Below are positions 9,540-19,098 of a DNA stretch of 60,859 nt, in pieces; position 1 is the stretch's first letter, and each line of letters begins with the position of its first letter. Source of the DNA: Saprospiraceae bacterium (lineage in GTDB: Bacteria; Bacteroidota; Bacteroidia; Chitinophagales; Saprospiraceae). The stretch is taken from positions 1-60,859 of the forward strand of contig JANQHF010000137.1 in the NCBI GenBank assembly GCA_028282725.1, given 5' to 3'. Below the pieces are notes generated by a model that was given only the letters and a program-made list of their open reading frames with translations, ran no database searches and had not been told where the DNA came from. A program made the position numbers and the translations under genes.

Positions 9540-10649
9540 ATGACGGATTCTGTATTGCGATTCATGGATGAACTTGGACCCGAAAAGGTTGTCCACATTT
9601 ATAACCCACAGCACCGGTTGAAAGCGGTTTTAGTTATAGATAACGTTGCCATTGGGCCTTCAATTGGGGGTATTCGAATGGCTCCTGATGTCACGGAAAA
9701 AGAGGCCTTTCGGCTTGCCAGGGCAATGACTTTAAAAAATGCAGCAGCTGGCTTGCCTCACGGTGGAGGCAAATCCGTCATCCAGGCCGATCCCAAATCG
9801 ATATCCGAATCTGAAAAAGAAATCCTGATCCGATCCTTTGCACAGGCCATCAGGGAATTGAAAGACTATATTCCCGGACCGGACATGGGAACCGATGAGA
9901 CCTGTATGGCCTGGATAAAAGATGAGATCAACAGGTCTGTAGGATTACCAGCAACCATTGGAGGAATACCGCTTGATGAAATCGGCGCTACGGCATGGGG
10001 GCTACTGGCATCCGCAAATACAGCTTGTGAGATGTATCAAATTCCCTTGGCCGGGGCCAGGGCATCGATACAGGGATTCGGAGCAGTAGGCAAACATGCA
10101 GCCCGGTTTTTTCAAAATTCCGGTGCCAGAATAGTGGCAGTTTCTGATTCCGGAGGAACCGCATACCGCCCTGATGGGCTCGATGTGCCTGAACTTCTCA
10201 AGTTGAAATCAGAGGGTCAAAGTGTTGTGAGCTATGAGGGAGCAGAAACGGGAGATACCGACATGATCGTTTCATTGCCTTCCGATATATGGATTCCAGC
10301 AGCAAGACCGGATATTATCAATACGGAGAATGTAGCATCCCTCGATACTCAGTTGATCTTACAAGGAGCCAATATTCCCATAACTGAGGAGGCCGAAGAA
10401 ATTCTGTTTGAAAAAGGGATACACAATATTCCCGACTTTATCGCCAATGCAGGAGGCGTAATCTGCGCTTCGGTTGAATATCACGGGGGAACTGAAAAAC
10501 AAGCTCTTGACGTCATCGCTCAGAAAATAGAAACAAACACCCGGCACGTGATCCGAAAATCGTTAGACGAAAAGATCAGCCCAAGAAGAGCTGCACATGC
10601 ACTTGCCCTTGAACGCGTTCAGGAAGCGATGCAATTCAGAAGAATCTGA
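9540..10649 (+). CDS. Glu/Leu/Phe/Val dehydrogenase family protein
   Basis: This 369-residue NAD(P)-dependent amino-acid dehydrogenase oxidatively deaminates an L-amino acid to a 2-oxo acid and ammonia. The catalytic site is visible: GGIRMAPDVT, the substrate Lys in LKNAAAGLPHGGGKSVI, and the Asp of GPDMGTDE. The C-terminal half has the Rossmann motif GFGAVGKHAARFF and the family-typical ILQGANIPI and IPDFIANAGGVICASVEYHG. The size is closer to leucine/valine dehydrogenases than to hexameric glutamate dehydrogenase (~450), so a branched-chain or broad substrate is plausible, but specificity is not readable. It is a single gene, divergent from ftsH, and ends just before a tandem repeat array. 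Confidence 0.9.
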   Translation: MTDSVLRFMDELGPEKVVHIYNPQHRLKAVLVIDNVAIGPSIGGIRMAPDVTEKEAFRLARAMTLKNAAAGLPHGGGKSVIQADPKSISESEKEILIRSFAQAIRELKDYIPGPDMGTDETCMAWIKDEINRSVGLPATIGGIPLDEIGATAWGLLASANTACEMYQIPLAGARASIQGFGAVGKHAARFFQNSGARIVAVSDSGGTAYRPDGLDVPELLKLKSEGQSVVSYEGAETGDTDMIVSLPSDIWIPAARPDIINTENVASLDTQLILQGANIPITEEAEEILFEKGIHNIPDFIANAGGVICASVEYHGGTEKQALDVIAQKIETNTRHVIRKSLDEKISPRRAAHALALERVQEAMQFRRI

Positions 10650-10751
10650 ACATTTGCACCCACCGGAATCAGACAAGGGTTTCATACCCCCTGCCTCTGG
10701 TACACAACCTCTCACACCCCAGGGCAATAGACTTTTGTCTGCTCACACCCC

Positions 10752-10990
10752 CCTGCGAAGTACATACTTCAGTTTGGCCACTCACTCACACACCCCTGCG
10801 AAATACATACTTTAGTTTGTCCACTCACTCACACACCCCTGCGAACTACATACTTTAGTATGTCCACTCACTCACACCCCCCTGCGAACTACATACTTCA
10901 GTTTGTCCACTCACACACACACACCTGCGAAATACATACTTTAGTTTGTTCACTCACACACCCCCGGAAAACATACTTTAGTCTATCGTC
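10752..10990. repeat. 43-bp tandem repeat array with internal quasi-palindrome
   Basis: Five consecutive copies start at 10752, 10795, 10838, 10881 and 10924, exactly 43 bases apart. A shortened sixth follows at about 10961 and a degenerate copy lies before the array (10688-10749). The core is CCTGCGAA(A/C)TACATACTT, then (T/C)AGTTTGTCCACTCA and a CA-rich stretch. Each copy holds ACATAC-TTTA-GTTTGT; in the third copy it is a perfect inverted repeat (ACATAC/GTATGT). The array fills most of the 370-base gap between a plus-strand gene and a converging minus-strand gene. Frames through it give only low-complexity Thr/His/Pro peptides and are not genes. No unique spacers are present, so it is not a CRISPR array. 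Confidence 0.9.
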
Positions 10991-11019
10991 CACACTCTTC
11001 TTTGAAACAGACTACTATC

Positions 11020-11760
11020 TTACCCGGGAAGAGAATAGGATCTCGTGCTTTGAACACTTAATACTCCCAGGATCATCATAATCAAACCCAGACAAATAAT
11101 TGCCCACTCTCCCATAGTCGGGACTATCGGTTCGCTACACACTTCAACCAGATCAATGGCTATATCACCAAGACGGTTGGCACCTTTCATCCCTTCAAAT
11201 TCAATCTTGACTGATTCGTTATCGTATTGCCGGATGTCGATAAATGCCTCGTCCCAATTAGCCACGGCACTCGACGGATCTTGTGGACCCGTCAAAGTAA
11301 GCACGGTCTCTGAAGTTGCAAATCCCGGTCCTGAAAGAACATTGACCTTCAAAGAACCAATCCCGCTTCCATGCATTAATACGCGAAAGCGAATCGTCTC
11401 ATTCGTATCAAACAAATTAATGGCGGGAGTATTGATCTTGAAAATGCTGCCAATCGGTGCGGGTCCGCTGGTTTCCATATAGGCATAATAAGTCCCGCTT
11501 GCTGCACCATTAGCCCCTGTCGCAGGAGCATTTGGTGTAGGCCCCATAACAAGATTCCAACCTTCGACAAGAGGCGGATTCAATAACATCCAGTCCCCTT
11601 CCCAACCGGCAGGTACCGTTGCCCCAAAGTCTTCAGACAAAAGTGAATTAATGCAAGGACGGTTATCGACATTCATAGGTATCTGAGCAATACCTGAATT
11701 TACTGTCATCATCATTGTCACAAAACCAATAAGTTTTGATATCCTTCTCAATTGGTGCAT
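11020..11760 (-). CDS. Secreted MAM-domain protein with IPTL-CTERM sorting tail
   Basis: This is a 246-residue exported protein. A signal peptide (about 1-25, ending NSGIAQ) precedes a domain resembling MAM (meprin/A5/mu): GPTPNAPATGANGAASG, YYAYMETSG, RVLMHGSGIGSLKVNV, WDEAFIDIRQY and KIEFEGMKGANRLGDIAID follow the family order closely. MAM domains bind proteins or glycans outside the cell. The C-terminus is VPTMGEWAIICLGLIMMILG followed by Arg, the pattern of the IPTL-CTERM signal (PT-x-x-EW, hydrophobic helix, basic end) handled by exosortase-type enzymes. It probably forms a unit with the giant protein 68 bases upstream on the same strand. The ligand is unknown. Confidence 0.75.
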   Translation of the reverse strand: MHQLRRISKLIGFVTMMMTVNSGIAQIPMNVDNRPCINSLLSEDFGATVPAGWEGDWMLLNPPLVEGWNLVMGPTPNAPATGANGAASGTYYAYMETSGPAPIGSIFKINTPAINLFDTNETIRFRVLMHGSGIGSLKVNVLSGPGFATSETVLTLTGPQDPSSAVANWDEAFIDIRQYDNESVKIEFEGMKGANRLGDIAIDLVEVCSEPIVPTMGEWAIICLGLIMMILGVLSVQSTRSYSLPG

Positions 11761-11828
11761 AAGAATGTCATATTCGATCGACCCCTAAAATTAATTATTA
11801 ATCCTGTTCAACAAATAAAAACCAAATA

Positions 11829-14800
11829 TTAGTTTTTCTGTAATATATCGCGAAATGTTGCCGGGCAACCTTCGCTTTCTGCCCTAAATGTAGCAAATTT
11901 TTCTACAGTAAAATTCGCGTACAAGTCTATATTGAGAGAACGGAAAATGATCACTTTATCCATTTCGATCGTAGCATCCGATTCAAGACGATTGCGAGCT
12001 TTGAACACATCAGTCATACCACTCAATGCAAGGATTTGATCATCTATGAACGATGCATCTCTACTACAATCTGCCAGAACACAAATTTCGGGTATGGCAA
12101 AGGCTATTGGAAAATCTACAGGAGCAGATTGTCCGCAGGCGTTGGTGCTGACTACGGAAAGAACGCCGGATCCTGGAATCCCGTCAACGCTAATAGCTGT
12201 TGTACCATCTCCATTAATCGTCGTCCCCGCAACAGAGTAGGTCCAAAGATGACCGGTAGCAAATTGTCCGGGTGTTACGTAAAAAGGTATATTGTCCAGA
12301 CCCGGACAAATCGTCGAAGGTCCTGTAACATTCGTCGGTGGCAATGGCAGTGGATTTACCGTAATCACCACGGTGCCGGATTGAGTTTGCGAACACCCAT
12401 TGGCATCTGAGACACTGACCAATTCATAAGTAAAAGTACCGGCAACATCCGTTGGATGACTAATCGTTCGCGAGTCTCCACTGGTAGTCACCAATGGAGG
12501 TTGAGCCGCTCCATTCAACGTATAGTTAAAAGTATAAGGTGCTGTGCCATTTGCACCGGTGAAAGTAACATTGGGCCGTGGATCATTCTGACAAACTTCT
12601 GTTGTCGTCATAATGGTCGCGGTTGGCAATCCATTTACTGTTACATCCTGCATACAGGTAGACATACACCCATTCCCATCCGTAATGGTTAAGGTCAACG
12701 TATACATTCCCGCAGCTCCGGCATCTACGGTCACATTCCGGGCATTTGACGCACCGTTGATCGTCCCGTTTCCGGATATCGACCAAACATAGGTTGTCAA
12801 GCCGGTGGGACCGGAATAAACATGTCCTGTCGAGGAGGCACATACGGTCATTGGACCTGTGATCAAACAGACCGGTAGAGCATTTACGGTCACCGTCTGC
12901 ATACAGGTGGACATACACCCATTTCCATCGGTAATGGTCAAGGTCAACGTATACATTCCTGCAGCCCCGGCATCTACGGTCACATTCCGGGCATTTGACG
13001 CACCATTGAGCGTCCCATTGCCCGATATACTCCAGGCATAGGTGCTCATACCGGAGGGGCCGGAATAACTGTGACCGGTGGTGGTGGCACATACTGCTAA
13101 CGGACCCGTGATCGAACAGGCGGGTAAGGCATTCACAGTAACTCCCTGCATGCATGTAGATGTACATCCATTTCCATCGATTATAGTCAAGGTCAATGTA
13201 TACGTACCGGCAGCTCCCGCATCAACGGTCACATTCTGGGCATTGGATGCTCCATTGATCGCACCATTACCCGAAATTGTCCACGCATAACTGGTCATAC
13301 CGGCAGGTCCCGAATAAGCATGCCCCGTCGTAGATGTACAAACAGCAGTCGGACCCGTGATCGAACAGGCAGGTAATGAATTTACTGTTACTCCTTGCAT
13401 ACACGTCGACATACATCCATTTCCATCTGTAATTGTCAAGGTCAATGTATAAGTACCGGCAGCTCCCGCATCAACGGTCACATTCTGGGCATTGGATGCA
13501 CCGTTGATCGTACCATTACCCGAAATCGTCCACGCATAACTGGTCATACCGGCAGGTCCCGAATACACATGACCCGTCGTAGATGCGCATACGGCCATTG
13601 GTCCCGATATCGAACAGGCAGGTAAATTATTAACCGTAATTACAGCCTGGGTTCCCATATTGGATAATCCTGCTGTACATCCCGCAGCATCTGTGGCACC
13701 TATCAATATATAGGTAAACGTATTAGCCATATTGGTAGCTTGGCTCACCGTGACCGAGGTATTAGTGCCAGTGGTCATCACGGACATGGGATTTCCATTC
13801 AAAGTATAATTGAATGTATAGGGAGCAAGCCCTCCGGAAATGTTGAAGGTTACTTCCGGAGCAGGAGAGCTATTAATACAAACTGCGGTTGTTCCCGTCA
13901 GGCTTGCTTCGAAAGTAGCACAATTCACTGTGAGTGTAGCTGAAGCACTTCCGCTGTTTCCTGACGATGATGTGAGATCACCTGAAGTGTTCATATAGGT
14001 ACCGTCATCATTGGATGTAACGTCTGCTTGTACAGTGCACGAAGCACCTGCAGCAACCGTTCCTCCCGTATAAGAAACAACTCCTGCCCCGGCATTTGCT
14101 GTGATCGTGCCGCCGGTACAGCTAGTAGAAGCATTAGGTGTGGGTGCAATCACAACACCGGCCGGTAAGTTGTCCGTAAAGGCAAGGGAGCCGGCAGCCA
14201 GGACTGATGCCATATTATTGATCGTAAATGTCAAGGTACTTGTTCCCCCGGGGTTAATCGGATTGGGTGAAAATGCCTTTGTAAATATCGGTGGCGGTTC
14301 AATCATAAGATTAGCAGTCGCAGGATCAGATACCTTAAGCCCACTCGCCAGAAGATCACTCGTTGTATTTGGAAATGTTCCGGCCGTGGCACTGGCAGGC
14401 ACCAAAACATCCACGTCAAAAGTGCACATACTCATCGGACCCAATTCGCCTCCTGAGAATGCCAGACTGCCAATCCCGGTAATTGAAGAGCCTGCACCAC
14501 AAGGGACTGCCGGCAGGCTTGTTGCGATCAATCCCGGAATTACAGCATTTAAATCATCAGTAAATTGCAAGCCTACGGCTGTATTCATACCCGGGTTGGT
14601 AATCGTAAAGGTAATTTTAGCTGAACCAGTAGCGGTTGATAGCGCATCAAACGATTTGCTGAAACCCAGGAGTTGTATAATTTCCAGGTTATCGGATGCG
14701 GCATCTCCGGTAACTGATAGACTATTGATTGTGCCTGTTACGCCACTGGTAGTATTTGTATATGTCCCGGCTGTAGCTCCACCAGGTACAGTTAAGGAAG

Positions 14801-17618
14801 TGCGAATGGTACATGTCCCGCCTATTGCCAGGCTGCCTCCGGATACCGTGATTGAAGAAGTTCCCGTTCCGGAAACAGTGGCTCCGCAAGTATTAGCAAG
14901 TGTACTATTGAACATCAAATCGGGTGTACCCGGCAAAATAGCAGACAAATCATCTGTAAAACCAATCATTGATGCTGCCTGACCCATATCCAGGTTCGTC
15001 AGGTTAAAATCCAGGGTCACCGAACTTCCAGGAGCAACGGGGTCATCGGTAAATGTCTTTGACAATTGGAGGAGGTTGGAATTAACAATGATGTCAGCTC
15101 TTGCCGGATCGACAACAACCACACCTCCCTGATTTGCAGTCAGAGAACCCGTGATATTCGGATATGTGCCGTCAGCCGCCGTTGCAGGAACCATGATTGG
15201 TACTTCAATGACACAACTGGTGCCTGCATTAACGGAACCGCCAACATAGGTCAGGAATGTAGTCCCCGATAAAGATCCTCCACAGGTATTCATCGACGGT
15301 CCTCCGGTTGCGGCTAAGCCCGTAAGATTCGTCTGTAAATTATCACTGAAAAATGATATCGTAGCATTGTCTGTGGGATGTACATTTTGAATTGTGAATC
15401 GTAAGGTGCCAGATTCTCCTGCTATGTAAGGATTATTGAGAAATTCTTTAGTAAACACCAGGCCGGACACTTTTAAATTGTCAGATGCGGCAACATTGGT
15501 TGCCGACAGACCTTGTACTGTTGCACTGACACCACTTGTTGTATTTGTGTATGTTCCCGGAGCAGCCGCACCCGGTACATTGACCGCAACTGAAAAGGTA
15601 CAGTTACTTCCGGGACTAAGAGTCCCACCCATTAGGGTAAGCATTGTATTGCCGGCAGATCCTGTCAGTGAACTTCCAATGCCACATGGCGGATCCGGAG
15701 TTGGGGGTAAATTGGCAGTTAATCCTCCCAGGAAAGTTAAGTTATCAGTAAATGATATCCCCGTGGCATCTCCACTTGCATCAGCAGGATAGGAAAGAGT
15801 AAATTGCAAAGTAGCCGTTCCCCCCGGCGGTACAGGATCATCAGTGAATTCTTTGGTCAATTGCGGAGCTGCTATTACGGTAAGGCTATCACTGGCCTTT
15901 CCTCCGGTTCTCATAGCGCCATCGACTGTAGCAGTTACTTCTTCCGTGGTATTCACATAGATACCAGGTCCCAAAGTGGCAGGGGTTGTAACGGTAACAT
16001 CGAAAGTACATGTTGATCCTGCTCCCGGAGCAGCAGCCAGCGTTCCTCCGGTTAGTCTAATTCCCTGTCGGTCAGTATCTACTGATACCAGAGACACGGA
16101 AGAGCCGGCTCCACAGGGCATACCACCTGGTAGCGATACTGACACAGGAAACGGTAAGAATCCCGTGCCTGGACCGCCATCGGTCAATTCATCCAAAAAG
16201 GCCACGTTCGTAGCCATAGACGTCGTACTCGTATTCGTTACTGTAAATCGTATGACAACATTGTCGCCCGGATTGATCACAGGATTGGGTGCAAGAGTCC
16301 CCGACTTTAAAAATTCCTTGGCAAGCAAGGGCACGGGCTCTACAAATAGATCATCTGAAGCCGTGTTACCTACTACAGGCGATCCATCGACCGTTGCTGT
16401 CACAGTGCTTGTTGTGTTGGTATATGATCCTGGTGTTGCACCAGCCGGAACTGACAGGGAAACCCTGACCATGCAACTTCCTCCTGCGGCAATTGTTCCT
16501 CCTGATAATCCTATCGTTGTCCCTCCTACGCCTGTAACACTACCTCCACAAGTATTGGACAATAGGGAACCAAAAGTAAGTCCTGTAAGAGAGGGAACAA
16601 GGGTAGTCAAATCATCAGTAAAAGCCACTCCTGTTGCGCTAAAATTGCGGTTAAAATTGTTGATCGTGAATTCAAGTGTGGCTGTATTACCCGGGGGAAC
16701 CGGATCATCCGTAAATTGCTTTTGAATGGCCAATTGAGTAACTGTACTTTGAAGAGTGGCACTTGCCCTTCCAGCAGAAACCTGGCTGGCCAACAAATCA
16801 CCGCTAATATTATCCAATGCACCTGCACCTGTTGTCCTCACATCGACCGATACGGTGCAAGTTGCACCTGCAGCAACAGCAGGAAAAGCGAAAGTTCCAT
16901 TAGCATCCAAAGTAATGACAGATGTCCCAGCCACTGCAGTTAAGGTAGGAGGCAGGGTAGCTGTACCACAAGTAGTCGATGCATTGGCAGGACTGGCAAT
17001 TTCCATTCCCGTCGGCAAATTATCCGTGAAGTCCAGGTTAAGCACATTTAAAGCATTGGCACCATTGTTTACAGAAAAGGTTAAAGTACTCTTTTCTCCT
17101 ACGGACACGGATGAGGGTGCAAATGATTTAGAGAATCCCGGGAGCGTAGTGACAACGGTCAGGTCAACCGGTAAGGACATACTCGATCCTGCAGAACTCG
17201 ATAAAGTAACAGCCGGGTTGGTATGTGCGCCAGGAGTACTGGCCGTGACATCGACAGTGACTGTACATGAACTACTCCCTCCTAACCGGGCATCGGAAAG
17301 GGTGATTGTACTGCCTCCATCAGGGGCTGTCAGTGTGCCGGATACTCCCAAATCACAAGTCGTGGACGCATTTGCGGGATCAGCAAGGGTAATTGCCGCA
17401 GGTAAAACATCTGTGAATGATAAGCCTGTCACCGGACTAGCGGACCCATTCGTAATGGTAAAGGTAATCGTGCTGACCGAGCCGGGACCAATAGTGCTAG
17501 GTGTAAAGACCTTTGATATGGTCGGTTGAGCGGACAGGAAACTGCCAAAAAGCATGGCGCAGACTAATATTGAGCAACTTCTGAAGAAACTCAGGGATGC
17601 AGAAATCATATTATCCAT
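11829..17618 (-). CDS. Giant secreted repeat protein: nine DUF7933-like repeats, four PKD-like domains, SprB-like segments
   Basis: About 1930 residues. The start at 17618 puts a good signal peptide (hydrophobic core SILVCAMLFGSFLSA) at the N-terminus; an upstream in-frame start at 17678 would bury it. Nine repeats of ~110-130 residues follow, each beginning (F/L)-x-K-x-F and containing FTDDL or FTDNL, a TCG/CG cysteine, GG-x-(L/I)-x-x-G-x-xC, and a Y/F-x-NT close. This matches the DUF7933/DUF11-like wall-repeat family. Then come an SprB-like segment, four nearly identical 83-residue PKD-like units (LPACSITGP to GVTVN) and further SprB/PKD-like pieces. The C-terminal ~60 residues (VIIFRSLNIDLYANFTVEKF) resemble the stalk-like ends of Bacteroidota exoproteins. 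No type IX or CTERM tail is visible. It is probably an adhesin or matrix protein. Confidence 0.8.
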   Translation of the reverse strand: MDNMISASLSFFRSCSILVCAMLFGSFLSAQPTISKVFTPSTIGPGSVSTITFTITNGSASPVTGLSFTDVLPAAITLADPANASTTCDLGVSGTLTAPDGGSTITLSDARLGGSSSCTVTVDVTASTPGAHTNPAVTLSSSAGSSMSLPVDLTVVTTLPGFSKSFAPSSVSVGEKSTLTFSVNNGANALNVLNLDFTDNLPTGMEIASPANASTTCGTATLPPTLTAVAGTSVITLDANGTFAFPAVAAGATCTVSVDVRTTGAGALDNISGDLLASQVSAGRASATLQSTVTQLAIQKQFTDDPVPPGNTATLEFTINNFNRNFSATGVAFTDDLTTLVPSLTGLTFGSLLSNTCGGSVTGVGGTTIGLSGGTIAAGGSCMVRVSLSVPAGATPGSYTNTTSTVTATVDGSPVVGNTASDDLFVEPVPLLAKEFLKSGTLAPNPVINPGDNVVIRFTVTNTSTTSMATNVAFLDELTDGGPGTGFLPFPVSVSLPGGMPCGAGSSVSLVSVDTDRQGIRLTGGTLAAAPGAGSTCTFDVTVTTPATLGPGIYVNTTEEVTATVDGAMRTGGKASDSLTVIAAPQLTKEFTDDPVPPGGTATLQFTLSYPADASGDATGISFTDNLTFLGGLTANLPPTPDPPCGIGSSLTGSAGNTMLTLMGGTLSPGSNCTFSVAVNVPGAAAPGTYTNTTSGVSATVQGLSATNVAASDNLKVSGLVFTKEFLNNPYIAGESGTLRFTIQNVHPTDNATISFFSDNLQTNLTGLAATGGPSMNTCGGSLSGTTFLTYVGGSVNAGTSCVIEVPIMVPATAADGTYPNITGSLTANQGGVVVVDPARADIIVNSNLLQLSKTFTDDPVAPGSSVTLDFNLTNLDMGQAASMIGFTDDLSAILPGTPDLMFNSTLANTCGATVSGTGTSSITVSGGSLAIGGTCTIRTSLTVPGGATAGTYTNTTSGVTGTINSLSVTGDAASDNLEIIQLLGFSKSFDALSTATGSAKITFTITNPGMNTAVGLQFTDDLNAVIPGLIATSLPAVPCGAGSSITGIGSLAFSGGELGPMSMCTFDVDVLVPASATAGTFPNTTSDLLASGLKVSDPATANLMIEPPPIFTKAFSPNPINPGGTSTLTFTINNMASVLAAGSLAFTDNLPAGVVIAPTPNASTSCTGGTITANAGAGVVSYTGGTVAAGASCTVQADVTSNDDGTYMNTSGDLTSSSGNSGSASATLTVNCATFEASLTGTTAVCINSSPAPEVTFNISGGLAPYTFNYTLNGNPMSVMTTGTNTSVTVSQATNMANTFTYILIGATDAAGCTAGLSNMGTQAVITVNNLPACSISGPMAVCASTTGHVYSGPAGMTSYAWTISGNGTINGASNAQNVTVDAGAAGTYTLTLTITDGNGCMSTCMQGVTVNSLPACSITGPTAVCTSTTGHAYSGPAGMTSYAWTISGNGAINGASNAQNVTVDAGAAGTYTLTLTIIDGNGCTSTCMQGVTVNALPACSITGPLAVCATTTGHSYSGPSGMSTYAWSISGNGTLNGASNARNVTVDAGAAGMYTLTLTITDGNGCMSTCMQTVTVNALPVCLITGPMTVCASSTGHVYSGPTGLTTYVWSISGNGTINGASNARNVTVDAGAAGMYTLTLTITDGNGCMSTCMQDVTVNGLPTATIMTTTEVCQNDPRPNVTFTGANGTAPYTFNYTLNGAAQPPLVTTSGDSRTISHPTDVAGTFTYELVSVSDANGCSQTQSGTVVITVNPLPLPPTNVTGPSTICPGLDNIPFYVTPGQFATGHLWTYSVAGTTINGDGTTAISVDGIPGSGVLSVVSTNACGQSAPVDFPIAFAIPEICVLADCSRDASFIDDQILALSGMTDVFKARNRLESDATIEMDKVIIFRSLNIDLYANFTVEKFATFRAESEGCPATFRDILQKN
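12630..13625 (-). repeat. Four 249-bp tandem repeats encoding PKD-like domains
   Basis: Units run 13377-13625, 13128-13376, 12879-13127 and 12630-12878, each exactly 83 codons. Anchors such as ATCGAACAGG recur at 13609, 13360 and 13111, with a diverged form at 12862. Protein identity is very high, with only a few substitutions per unit, mostly in the first 20 residues. This implies recent duplication or ongoing gene conversion, and the copy number may vary between strains. Confidence 0.9.
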
Positions 17619-17775
17619 GTTGTGTATAAGAAAGTTCAATAAATGTACATATCCAAAGCCGAACAATGAACAAATCACATATTTTTGTAATGTGTAGTAC
17701 GGAAATTATCAATATTTGGCAGGAATTCCAAGGACGCGTTGATTTATATCAAAAGATTGTACAAAGAATTTGTAA

Positions 17776-17880
17776 CTATTTACCTGATTTCGTTACAGCG
17801 GATAATTCAGACTTATAAGTACGGGAGGCCATATAAAACAGGATCGATGAAAATATTCCCGTTATGATCGTGATCATAAA
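17776..17880 (-). pseudogene. Displaced C-terminal tail of the MFS transporter (frameshift)
   Basis: Just past codon ESLRW of the transporter, the +1 frame reads AFMITIITGIFSSILFYMAS and RTYKSELSAVTKSGK to a TAG at 17776. This is a normal last transmembrane helix with a basic cytoplasmic tail. Restoring one base in the TGGCA at about 17885 (TGG-GCA) joins the two parts into a ~425-residue protein of usual length. Either a real single-base deletion or an assembly error explains it. Confidence 0.7.
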
Positions 17881-19052
17881 TGCCATCTCAGACTTTCATT
17901 TCCATAATCAGTAATAAAATAATCACTCAACAAGCCGATGACCAGGGGACCAAAACCAAGACCGATGAAGTTCAGGATAAAGAAGAAAATGGCTGATGCA
18001 AAAGCCCTCATTTTAGCGTTGACAAGACTGTGGGTCACAGCTATGGACGGCCCTAAGTAGAACGCTGTAAATGCACTCGTAAAAAATGTCATCCACATAG
18101 CGAGGTTGGGATAACCGGTAAAGAATAAAATCAGAGCAGGGGCAATATTTGCAAATCCCGCCAGCAAGGGAACCCACATGTACCAACGTTTATCCCGGTC
18201 CTGGTACCGGTCCGCAAAAAATCCACCCAGATAGGTGCCGGTCATACCTCCTACTCCCGTAGTCAATCCCAGTACGATGCCTGCAGTAGCTATGTCCACC
18301 TCATGGACTCTTTGTAAAAAAGATGGAAGAAAATTACCCACTCCATAGGTGCCAAAAGCATTGAATCCACTACCCAGGGAGATCAATATAAAAGTCTTTT
18401 TGGACAGGACGGTTCGAACCACCTCCCGGAAAGCTGGTGTATCCGTTACCACACCAGTCACATCCAATCTGCCTTTGACCGGTTCTTTGATAAACAGAAG
18501 TATGAAAAGGGCGAAAATGACTCCCGGGATACCAATGGCATAAAAAGCTATCCGCCATCCGTAATATTTTGCTATCACTCCTCCTATGATGTAGCCCAAC
18601 AGTATGCCGAAATATATGCCTGTGGAATAAATGGAAAGTGCAGTTGCTCTCTTCTCCGGGGGAAAGTAATCGGAAATAATGGAATGGGCAGGAGGACTAC
18701 CACCAGCTTCTCCGATGCCCACCCCTACCCTGGCCAGGAAGAGCTGGATATAGTTTTGAACACTACCGGAAATAGCAGTCATTCCAGACCATACTGCCAG
18801 GCTGAGCGCTACAATATTCTTACGATTACTCAAGTCTGCCCACCGCGCAATGGGTATGCCTAACGTTACGTATAAGGCCGCAAAAGCCAAACCGGTGAGC
18901 AAGCCCAGCTGGGTGTCATTCAATTGTAATTCCGCCTTGATAGGTTCCTGAAGAATGACCAGGATCTGGCGATCGATGAAGTTGAAGGTGTAGACAAGGG
19001 TGAGCATTCCCAGGACAAACCACTTATAGCTACCGCTTTCACCTTTGGTCAT
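17874..19052 (-). CDS. MFS transporter (spinster-like), frameshifted before the last helix
   Basis: The 392 intact residues hold about eleven transmembrane helices of the major facilitator fold. The motif-A region is GIPIARWADLSNRKNIV, followed by RVGVGIGEAGGSPPAHSIIS and the second-half copy GGFFADRYQDRDKRW. It resembles the spinster/hexuronate-type branch of Bacteroidota transporters, whose substrates are usually small organic anions or lipids; the substrate here is unknown. The ORF ends early at ESLRWHL, and the missing helix lies in the next frame. It follows the serine dehydratase gene by 46 bases and is the last gene of the amine-degradation-like operon, so uptake or export of a pathway compound is possible. 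Confidence 0.8.
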   Translation of the reverse strand: MTKGESGSYKWFVLGMLTLVYTFNFIDRQILVILQEPIKAELQLNDTQLGLLTGLAFAALYVTLGIPIARWADLSNRKNIVALSLAVWSGMTAISGSVQNYIQLFLARVGVGIGEAGGSPPAHSIISDYFPPEKRATALSIYSTGIYFGILLGYIIGGVIAKYYGWRIAFYAIGIPGVIFALFILLFIKEPVKGRLDVTGVVTDTPAFREVVRTVLSKKTFILISLGSGFNAFGTYGVGNFLPSFLQRVHEVDIATAGIVLGLTTGVGGMTGTYLGGFFADRYQDRDKRWYMWVPLLAGFANIAPALILFFTGYPNLAMWMTFFTSAFTAFYLGPSIAVTHSLVNAKMRAFASAIFFFILNFIGLGFGPLVIGLLSDYFITDYGNESLRWHL

Positions 19053-19098
19053 CCTACAATGTAGTCATTCAGAGCTGAAACATCTTCTCGCCCCATTC

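Noticed and set aside
10688-10998. CRISPR array
   Set aside because: Copies are directly contiguous with no variable spacers, and no cas genes are present.
10597-11081. Two short plus-strand ORFs through the 43-bp array
   Set aside because: They translate tandem repeats into Thr/His/Pro-rich peptides with no start context; the DNA repeat itself is the feature.
13078-17529. Long plus-strand ORFs (up to 293 residues) opposite the giant secreted protein
   Set aside because: They are antisense to repeated Thr/Gly/Ser codons, share no family motif and repeat with the coding repeats; they are composition shadows.
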